Shown here one piece after another: positions 56,104 through 64,000 of a DNA stretch of 64,000 nucleotides (position 1 is its first letter; the number at the start of each line of letters is the position of its first letter). The translations under genes were made by a program, and so were the position numbers. The stretch spans positions 1-64,000 of the forward strand of contig MU278365.1 in the NCBI GenBank assembly GCA_022385755.1. The letters run 5' to 3'. The DNA comes from Trametopsis cervina. Its lineage: Eukaryota; Basidiomycota; Agaricomycetes; Polyporales; Irpicaceae. The notes under the pieces are model-generated. The model did no database searches, had not been told where the DNA came from, and saw nothing but the letters and a program-made list of their open reading frames with translations.

Positions 56104-56758
56104 CTAATCGATGTCTGGCCGACTATCCGTAGGTAACGTCGGATCCATATAGCTGTGGCTACACTTGGTGCATACGTAAAAGAGGATCATTTTGGTCTCC
56201 CTTCGCTTTGACTGGTCTTGGAAATAGACCGCACTGCAGCAGAGGTGAGTCTCTACGGAACCCAAAGGCAGCGTAGGTTCCCGGGGATGATAGGGGACTT
56301 ACTCATCGTGGCCACAGTTCGGACACACTTTCTGCGCATGGGCCTGGCTCGGACATCACATCAAGTAACGCTCAAGTTATGCATAAAGGTAAATCTTACC
56401 AGAGTTGTGTCTGTACCAAGATCGTGAGTTACACCCACTTTCTCCCTGTCATCATTCTATGTTCAGTATTGATATCAAATGTAGGGTATGATATACACGA
56501 GCGAAGGCAAGCTACTCACTTGGTGACAGTCAGCAGATCGTTACGATACACACATTGGTTCTCCCCGACTTCATCGTACGAGCATATCCGGCATGCATAG
56601 AGCATGTTCTGGTGCGAAGGGTCGGCCTTGGGATAGAGAAGGTTGTTGCATTCAGAGCAGAAATGTAATGAAGCCTGATAATAGATTACAACAGCAATGA
56701 GAGTGAGTAGGCACAGGTCAGAACTGGTTTGAAAGAGTACAAGGGTATGACTGACCAT
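56104..56758 (-). CDS. RPB9: RNA polymerase II subunit RPB9
   Basis: Exons (minus): 56758-56756, 56674-56520, 56445-56400, 56343-56303, 56233-56104; 124 residues. Splicing of the bare ATG (donor GTCAGT) to GCTTCATTACAT gives MASLHFCSECNNLLYPK. First zinc ribbon CSECN...CRIC, linker VTHDLGTDTTLAHA, second ribbon CPNCGHDDAVYFQDQ...CTKCSHSY, all eight Cys present. Length equals fungal RPB9.

RPB9 sits at the jaw of polymerase II and affects start-site choice, fidelity and elongation. If exon 1 is wrong, reading through the first intron would add a hydrophobic leader unlike any RPB9. Divergent from SMP3 with 200 bp between starts. Confidence 0.92.
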
Positions 56759-56958
56759 GTCCAGTGGAGTGAGATGAAAGGACAGAGTAAGCAGAAGCAG
56801 ACTGCAAGCTCGAAAGCTACCGCGCTTAACATCGTTTGCTTACTAAGCGCACGCATCAAACGTCGTGTCCAAAAATGCGTCTTTGTGCCAACCGTTGCGG
56901 TTGCGGTCCAATTGTCATTCACCGGTACTTATCCAGACTATGAAGTTTGGTCCACTCC
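56759..56958. promoter_or_regulatory. Bidirectional promoter, RPB9 and SMP3
   Basis: 200 bp between the divergent start codons of RPB9 (56758, minus) and SMP3 (56959, plus). It must hold both promoters; no TATA box is clear. Confidence 0.5.
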
Positions 56959-58970
56959 ATGGCATTGTACAATATTTTTGATAATGCTGGTGGCCGGATA
57001 TATTTTGTTCTGATACTCATCCGTGTCCTCTCTGCCTTTTTGGGTCGTGGATATATTCACCCCGACGAGTACTTTCAGAACGGGGAGGTGACGGCAGGTG
57101 AGTTCTGAATACATAGACGTTCCGTACCCGCTCATTAACTGACCGAGGCTAGGTGCAATTCTCGGTTGGCATGGACTTCGGTCCTGGGAATGGGATCCTG
57201 CCTTTCCCTGTCGTTCCATCGTCCCCCCTTTTCTGACGACGGGCCTTCCTCTGGCAGCGACGAAAGTACTTTTTCCAGGTAGCTACCTCATCGCGTGGCG
57301 GATTGAAACACCTTCACATTCTGCAATAGAGCATGTGTCTGGCCATGACGTCTTCCTCATTGAACGTCTCTCCTCGCTTGTACTCTCGTTTGTATTGGGT
57401 AAGGGCAAGCTATTTATCCCGATATCGATATCTTGGTTAACGCATATGTTGCTATTAGACATCTGCGTTGCACAAGTTGTGCGGATTTCTAGAGCGAAGG
57501 CTCTGCTGCTATTAGCCTCATCACACGTGTTGATGACCTTTCAACTACGGCCCTTCTCCAACTCGCTAGAGGCAGTGCTTGTTGCGGCCTCTCTTGCTAC
57601 AATGGACAAACTGGCGACAATAAATTCCCGGGTTCACCAGGCTCCTGAGAAAAGGGTAAGCGGGCTTGCACCCAATTCAGATCCGGCTCATAATCTCTGT
57701 TAGAGAGCGTTTCTTACTCAAGCAAGCTTTCTCGCCATAATTCTGGTAACAGGCTGCATGACACGAATCACCTTTATCACCTTTACGATACCGGTCCTGG
57801 CACAAGCTTTTCTAATGAGTGTCAAACTCGCGACAGTTAGCAGCCGTTTCTCACCACTTCTTTGGGTGCGGACTGTCAGGCTACCCCTCGGCGTTGCTAC
57901 CTTCCTCCTAGGTGGCATTATTGCAATCGACACCATCTATTTTCGAGGCGATATCACACAAGTCGTACTGACACCCTACAATAATCTCCTGTATAATATG
58001 TCGCCAACCAATCTCGCAGAACATGGTCTACATCCCCGCTGGCTACATGTCGCCGTCAATCTACCCCTCGTCGTTGGGCCAGGTTTAGTAATTTACGGTC
58101 TGCTGGCAATCAGGCGTTTGATAGGCCAAGCGCGTTCTGCCACAGGCAAAGACGGACTCCTCCCGGAAGCAGTGATCAGCCGCAGTAAGAGTATACCCAT
58201 ATATATGTTTCTGTCATGCTGATGTGAGGGTATCAATCAGCATGTGCGATGATGATCTTAACGTCTTTGACGTTACTGTCTGTACAACCTCATCAAGAGC
58301 CGAGATTCCTAACCCCACTCCTTGTACCATTCGTGGTTCTGATTGCCAATAGCGGGTATCTGCAGACTGCTAATAACAGTTTTTGGGTATGTGAATATCA
58401 CTTGCTGAGTACGCCGTTCCTAAGTCTTGTGGGTACAGGTGACATGGATCCTCGGGAACAGCTTACTGTCCATATTGTTCGGAGTTTTGCATCAAGGCGG
58501 GGTAATACCTTCTATATTACATCTCGGTACCACAATCTCGCCCGCAGCAAACATTTCAATCGTGTACTGGAAAACCTACATGCCCCCGTGGCATTTACTT
58601 GGTATTTCTGAAGAAAGTGGGTCTCCAATGTTGCGCTGGTTTGATTGGAAGGATACTAAATTGATGCCTTTTAGACGTGGCGTCCGGCCAAGTTTCTCTA
58701 CTGGACCTTGCAGGAATGTCGTCCAATGATGCAGAAAATACCTTGCTATCTCTAGGCAACAGGCAAACAATAACAACTACTCTATATCTGGTGGCCCCAA
58801 GCTTTGCAATGCAAAGCTTAGCACCTGGTCTTGCACAGTGCTTCGAACTGGATGCTCAAGTATATCCCCATCTCGACCTAGATCACATCTCCGAAAGCAT
58901 AGAAACCGGCTGGCCAAATGGCCTGAGCTTAGGTGTATATATGACGAGTCTTGAATGTTTCGGCTCGTGA
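56959..58970 (+). CDS. SMP3: GPI mannosyltransferase 4 (fourth mannose)
   Basis: Exons 56959-57097, 57153-57278, 57330-57398, 57459-57655, 57704-58184, 58241-58386, 58439-58616, 58675-58970; 543 residues; introns 48-60 nt. GT22 family signature GYIHPDEYFQ (residues 31-40), then GWHGLRSWEWDPAFPCRS, FQLRPFSNSLEA, TPYNNLLYNM, AEHGLHPRWLH, SVQPHQEPRFL, VLHQGGVIP and VYWKTYMPPWHLLGI, all typical of SMP3/PIG-Z. Many membrane segments; acts on the lumenal side of the ER, adding mannose from dolichol-phosphate-mannose to the GPI precursor. Intron 2 (57279-57329) is 51 nt, in frame and stop-free, so it may be coding in some transcripts. Confidence 0.92.
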
Positions 58971-59366
58971 TAATGTTAACGCGCACATTTTCGTAAGCTT
59001 ATTTACTTTTGGGAAAGATATGCAGACTCGTGTTGATCTCAAATCGATGTCCGATGAATAGCATCCTGTTGAACCATGTATTAGTGGCCCCTATTGCAGC
59101 ATTTCGACCTTCCAGCGATAATAGGAATGCATTGTCAGAAGGAGCACAAAGAGTTCTCCAAAGGATGGCATTGGCCCGGATTGATGGTGGCGGTGGCCAT
59201 GGCCATAAACGTGGTTGTCATGTGACGGATTCTCATTGTGTGGACGCTACCCTGGCCACGGGCGTGCTGGTGTCTACCCGTAAGGGTCCTAGACCACATT
59301 TTGGATGGATGGCCAAGGCCCCATAAAAGACGCAGAGCCACTTTCGTTTCCCCCTCGAACCCAAAC
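58971..59366. other. Intergenic, SMP3 to first BTB gene
   Basis: 396 bp with no gene supported; frames on both strands lack motifs. Confidence 0.4.
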
Positions 59367-60636
59367 ATGCCTCGCTCTCATCATCGCAAGCTTACCCCCC
59401 CAGGCCTCCGGGAGGCGACACGTTCGGTGTTCTCGTCCTCTCCATGCTCAACGAGTTCAGACCGACGATCTGGCTCTCAGGCCACTCTCGCTCTCGTCGA
59501 TGACCTCCAGGGTGCTCACCGACGGGACTCGGACTCTACAAAATCACTGCGTCGGAAAGTGCCAGATGTCCACAATCACGCACTGAATATCTCCATACCT
59601 TGGTTTGAATCACGCGATGATCCTATACAAGCTGTTGACGACGAGCCTGACGCTCTTGAGGTTATCACGTCCAGCAGGAGTAGCTCTCCCAAACCTTTGT
59701 ACGATGAAACTCCACATACGTCACGATCTTCTTCGCCCGCCGAGCTGGATAACTTAGAAAGGGTATCTTCCAAGTCCTGTTCCGTCAGGAGCTCAGCGAT
59801 TACCAGTCTTCCGGTCGAAAAGGTTCCTCCGACACAGTCTCCACCCCTCGTGTACCCCACAAGTGCAGATCATTCCCGTTCGAATTCCTCGACTATGAGG
59901 CGCCATCCCAGATTTTATCTCAGCGATGGTATGATAACCCTCGAGGTGAGGAGGTGTGCCGCAGATGATGAATATCACTAACTGAGGCTGTAATTCAAGG
60001 TGGAAGGGGCCCTATTTAGAATGCACCGTTATCTTCTAGAACGCGAATCTTCCTACTTTCGGGATGTCTGGTCTGAGGACCCACTACTCGGTACAAGCGA
60101 CGACAAGGCCATCATACTCAGTGGCCTCACCGTGCAAGAGTTTGAGTGTCTCCTGCATTTCATGTATTATGGGTACGTCTTTCGGAGTGTCTCTGCAGAA
60201 GGAACTCAATCCATGGTTTCCTAGTGTCTTTGAACCTCACAATTACGCATTAGACGACTGGCTTGATGTACTCGCAGCTGCGTCTCTTCTCAAGTGCTCC
60301 AAACTGCGTCGGCGTGTCATCTTGGAGTTGGAATCGCCCGCTTTCTCAGCCTCACTCGACGCGGTGGATCGAATACTTCTCGCTCGCAGATACGAAGTGA
60401 AGGAGTGGCTGCTCCCTGCATACGTGGAACTGTGTTTGAGGGAGGCATCTCTGCGTGAGCAGGAGATAGATCTTCTTGGAACCAAGTTAACCGCACAGCT
60501 ATGCTATATTCGTGAGAAGTTAATGCACGAGGCGGTTCATAGCATACCCGCGACACCTACGACACGCGGAATTAAGCGATCCACCGAGAAGTCAGTGCGC
60601 CGCGCGAAAGACCTGCTCGAAGAGATTTTAGGTTGA
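59367..60636 (+). CDS. BTB/POZ-domain protein 1
   Basis: Exons 59367-59945, 60000-60172, 60225-60636; 387 residues; introns 54 and 52 nt, phases 0 and 2. The start is the ATG at 59367 (MPRSHHRKLTPPG). About 175 N-terminal residues are Ser-rich and disordered. A BTB/POZ domain follows: FYLSDGMITLEVEGALFRMH, ESSYFRDVW, ILSGLTVQEFECLLHFMYYG. Then a BACK-like helical region with DWLDVLAAASLLKC and EVKEWLLPAYVELC.

In agaricomycetes such proteins are numerous and of unknown target; BTB domains dimerise and can bind Cullin 3. First of three tandem paralogues, and the only one with the long N-terminal extension. Confidence 0.88.
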
Positions 60637-61132
60637 AGCTACGATAAAGTCATGGCTTTCTCGAATGTAAATCTCTTGTAAACTATTGTAATTTTTCAGT
60701 TTCCTTCGAGAGAGCCCAACGCATTCGTTTGGATTTGCTTCTAGTGCTCAAGTTAACGCGAAAAGTCACGGTCACGTGTGGGAGTGATTCGTCCGTAGCG
60801 CGCATCTCTTAGGGGAGTTGCTGGAAACGGGCTTGGCTGGTTACCCTTTGTGCTACCTTAGGTCGGAAACCCTAGACAGCCGTTTCATCCTCTGAGACCC
60901 TTGGTACATGACCCTTCCCATCGATTGAAAGTGTCTGTCCTGCCAGCGAGACAAAGCATCATCCTCGGCGTTCGATTACATGTGTGGTACGCATGTTTCG
61001 GTCTTGCTTTCATGGTCTTTCTATATTATCTCGACCTTCAGCCCACCTATTTGCTCATACTCAGCCTGAACTTCTCCTTAGCCACTCTGCAGCTCTTGGG
61101 CAGTACCTCTTCGGTATCCTGACATCGCCAAT
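60637..61132. other. Intergenic, BTB 1 to BTB 2
   Basis: 496 bp. A frame from about 60901 to 61122 reads a hydrophobic segment but lacks an ATG at its start and any match I recognise. Confidence 0.4.
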
Positions 61133-61932
61133 ATGACATCAACTCGCACCGAAGTTAGCGAAGCAGTTTCTCATGATCCCGAGTTTTACTTCGAGGATGA
61201 GCTGGTTATATTTTTGGTGAGCTTTGCTCCGCAGAAATCCTGATCATCATTGAGTTTCCATTCAACAGGTTGAGCGACGACTTTACCGAGTACACAAATA
61301 TTTCCTCACAAGGGATTCTGAGTTCTTCCGTGGGATGTTCGCTTGCCCTCCGCCCCCAGGGGAGGATGCAGAAGGGAAATACGACACCAAGCCTATCACA
61401 CTGCATGGTGTTACTCAACACGAGATGCGCTGTCTCTTGCGATTCTTCTACGATAGGTCAGCGTCATTAACCACTGGTTTGCGATTGACTTACATAACGT
61501 CACTCTAGCATGTACAAAGCTTCCATAACATCTCTCGCGGACTGGGAGTGTTTGTTGTCCATTTCGACGCGCTATGTCTTCGACAGGATTCGTGACCTTG
61601 CAATATCTGAGATCACCAAGCAGATGCTCGACCCTGTCAGGAAGATCACGCTGGCAAACAAGTACAACATTCCTCACTGGCTTCCCACTGCCTACCTAGA
61701 CTTGTGTAAACGTGTGCAACCTATCACGGATGAGGAAGCAGAGACACTGGGGCTGCGAACGCTCGTTCGTGTAGCCAGAGCTAGGGAACTCGCGAGGGAG
61801 CAAGGTTACATCAGCGCGACGCATCGCAGCTATTTCCCTCATGACAAGATTTATTCATATAACGATAGAGGGATTATGGCAGTCATATGCGAAGTGTGGC
61901 CTGAGTGTGCCTCCACGGTTGCTGCGGCGTGA
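61133..61932 (+). CDS. BTB/POZ-domain protein 2
   Basis: Exons 61133-61216, 61269-61456, 61509-61932; 231 residues; both introns 52 nt, phases 0 and 2, same positions as in BTB 1 and 3. MTSTRTEVSEAVSHDPEFYF, then EDELVIFLVERRLYRVHKYF, SEFFRGMF, ITLHGVTQHEMRCLLRFFY, DWECLLSISTRYVFDRIRD and IPHWLPTAYLDLCKRVQP. Short N-terminus, BTB, BACK-like helices, short tail. Function in protein-protein contact or Cullin 3 adaptor role is inferred from the domain. Complete. Confidence 0.88.
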
Positions 61933-62256
61933 GTACGGTGAGTTCGCGCATACATTCCAACATACAGGACCCAGTAATTGATGTTACATTGCACGGCAGT
62001 TGTGATACCTGATCAGACCGAACTTTAGAACGTTCATGAAGAGCGCTACACGTGCAAGTCTCGACGTGTTCGAACACATGCTTTTATTCACACGCATCTT
62101 CCAGAATACTGGACCCTCGGCTCGGGAGACTTCCGAATGGACAAAGCCATAGGGGGTGCAGCACGCTCTTATCTACAAACAAGGGTATACTTTGTAGAAT
62201 GCTTATATTATAGCGCTTCATATGATTGAGTCTGCCTTCGAATTGTTTCTCTCCTC
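61933..62256. other. Intergenic, BTB 2 to BTB 3
   Basis: 324 bp, no coding evidence; promoter of BTB 3 at the right. Confidence 0.5.
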
Positions 62257-63136
62257 ATGGATGCGTCAGACCTATCAACTCTTCGAAAAACACCCAGCGC
62301 GCGCAGCCTGTCACTTTCCAATCATCCTGTAATAAAATATCCCTTGACGAAACACCATGAATTCTACTTTGAAGATCGGATGGCCGTCTTCCAAGTAAGG
62401 CTCGATGCTATCCCTCGATTCCAACAGCTAATGCTGCCATATCCTAATACAGGTTCAGAGCACCTTATTCAAGGTCCACCGCTATTTCTTATCCCGCCAG
62501 TCGGAAGTTTTCGAGACAATGTTCAAGCTTCCGCCGGGTGACGATAACGCAAAAGAGGAGATTATATATGTACCCGACGTTACGGTGACAGAATTTGAAG
62601 CTCTATTAAAGTTTTGTTATCACGGGTGCGCAATCTTTCCCAGGTGCTTCTTCAGTCACAGATTGAATTGTCTTATATTACGGCCTCGTCGTAGTGTTCA
62701 TAGCTTACCTAACGACTCAAAATTCTGGAGCGATCTCCTGTCCATTTCCACACGATTTATCTTTGATACAGCCCGTGATCAAGCGGTGCAGCGGCTCTCG
62801 GAGCTGTTAAATGGAAATCCCGTAGAGAAAATCTACCTTGCAAGCAAGTTCAATATCAACAACTGGCTACGCGAGGCTTATTGCGATCTGTGCGAGCGGA
62901 GCAATCCCCTAGAAATACCGGAGGCGAAAAGGATCGGTTGGGAGACTGCAATTTTGCTTGCAAAAGCCAGGGAAATCTTCCTTAGAAGCCCACAGTCTCC
63001 GCAAGTATCAGCATTTGGTTACTCAGGATTCCCTTCCGGCTCTCAAAGCTCGCAACGAAGCGAGAGAGTCTCCTCAGCAGTGACGCAAGTGTTTGGCAAG
63101 ATCGATGGAGAGAAGAACCCTGTTCGCCATGGATAG
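62257..63136 (+). CDS. BTB/POZ-domain protein 3
   Basis: Exons 62257-62394, 62453-62625, 62695-63136; 250 residues; introns 58 and 69 nt, phases 0 and 2. The start is the ATG at 62257 (MDASDLSTLRKTPSARS). BTB domain: FYFEDRMAVFQVQSTLFKVH, SEVFETMFKLPPGDD, VPDVTVTEFEALLKFCYHG. BACK-like part: FWSDLLSISTRFIFDTARDQ and INNWLREAYCDLCERSNPL. Ser-rich tail. Third member of the tandem trio, closest to BTB 2. Confidence 0.88.
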
Positions 63137-64000
63137 CCAAGGGGTGTGCAACGAGATTTGGAAATGTGATTAGTGGCTCATACAATGTTGGCTGGGTTAG
63201 GATTTTCAGAACAGACACGTTCTCTTCCCGGCGCATCACGGCATAGCGACGTGGTAACAAAGGACTGCATGTATCATTACACGATTTTCGTCTGGTAGCA
63301 TAATCAAACATTGATATGTGCCTCTGTGATAGCAACATGTTGCTTGTCAGCACGTCAATTTTCGAGAACGTACCGCGACAGGTCGTCGGACGTATAATTG
63401 CATACTGTGATCTCACTCATGGGGGAACTCCGTTCGTCAAGCAAGCAATGTGGTGCTAAGCATAGCGCTATTCGATGATCGGGACCTTACACGAGAGCTC
63501 ATTGGAAGAAGAGGGCTTTCAAAGCTGAGGATGATCACTGCAATTCAATTTGACAGCTGAAGCACGACATCGTGAAGCACAGACCAGCAGTCCGGTGGGC
63601 TGTTGGGGCATCTGGTTGAGCGCGAGTGCTCAGCGGCCTGCTATCGACACTGGTTACGCCATGCCGTGCCCGTGCGTGCGACCTAGCTTGTGCACGGGGC
63701 ATTCTGACTCTGAATAGATTTTCCCGAAGGCGTCCCTCAATGCCTCTGAGAAGCCTGCGGAAGCAGCCTTGAAATGGGCTGGGGTAGCCTGGAAATACGA
63801 CATCGCATAGAGGGCTAAGGTTCAGAGGCCTATTCGTCTCACGTGTTCAAACTGTATTACCAGTCTGCACCGGTGACCTTCCATTAGCAGAGCCAACCCC
63901 TCTGGGGGTTCACACGACATTCAATTAGCAGTACTGCGGAAGGCCTGCCGTCTGACAGACTTGGCAGAGGTGATTGAATTCAGAGGCTGTGATACAAATA
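63137..64000. other. Right end of window, no gene seen
   Basis: 864 bp with only short frames that lack starts or motifs. An exon of a gene beyond the window cannot be excluded. Confidence 0.4.

Overview
The window looks like nuclear DNA of a filamentous basidiomycete, probably an Agaricomycete. The evidence is many genes on both strands cut by 46-80 nt GT-AG introns, a velvet-family regulator, a chromodomain Ty3/gypsy element, a basidiomycete-type nucleotidyltransferase-like family, and tandem F-box, BTB and FAD-oxidoreductase families. Exon coordinates below were derived by hand from splice signals, reading-frame closure and recognisable protein motifs. No transcript data or database search was used.

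Layout. 1-282 is flank. 283-10628 is a Ty3/gypsy chromovirus with 225-bp LTRs. It carries gag, protease, RT-RNase H and integrase-chromodomain, plus a large extra ORF between integrase and the 3' LTR. It is broken by homopolymer indels and by TGA/TAG stops. 11387-14129 is a long disordered protein on the minus strand. 14650-26065 is a duplication field of four minus-strand F-box genes. The right part of it repeats a unit made of a mitochondrial adrenodoxin-type ferredoxin gene (YAH1) plus an F-box gene: one ferredoxin copy is intact, one is a pseudogene, and one survives as a fragment.

26271-42707 is gene-dense: histidinol-phosphatase (HIS2), a nucleotidyltransferase-like protein, a cupin, a Gfo/Idh/MocA oxidoreductase, an allantoate-permease-like MFS transporter, a gamma-butyrobetaine-hydroxylase-like dioxygenase, ribosome-biogenesis WD40 protein YTM1, a 14-exon hexokinase and mitochondrial ribosomal protein uL14m. 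43900-46006 is a velvet regulator with a split velvet domain, preceded by about 3 kb without a recognisable gene. Ribosomal protein eL27 follows, then two tandem secreted berberine-bridge-like FAD oxidoreductases, RNA polymerase subunit RPB9 divergent from the GPI mannosyltransferase SMP3, and three tandem BTB/POZ genes. The last 0.86 kb holds nothing I can support.

How the genes relate. Most of the single-copy genes are core housekeeping functions (translation, transcription, Fe-S and GPI biogenesis, histidine and sugar metabolism). The F-box, BTB and FAD-oxidoreductase genes are lineage-expanded families built by tandem duplication. The cupin, Gfo/Idh, MFS and dioxygenase genes lie together and could form a small catabolic neighbourhood, but that is inference. 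The most unusual signal is inside the retroelement: at least 16 copies of a short GCTCG...CGAGC inverted repeat, in 30-bp-periodic arrays, read in different coding frames.
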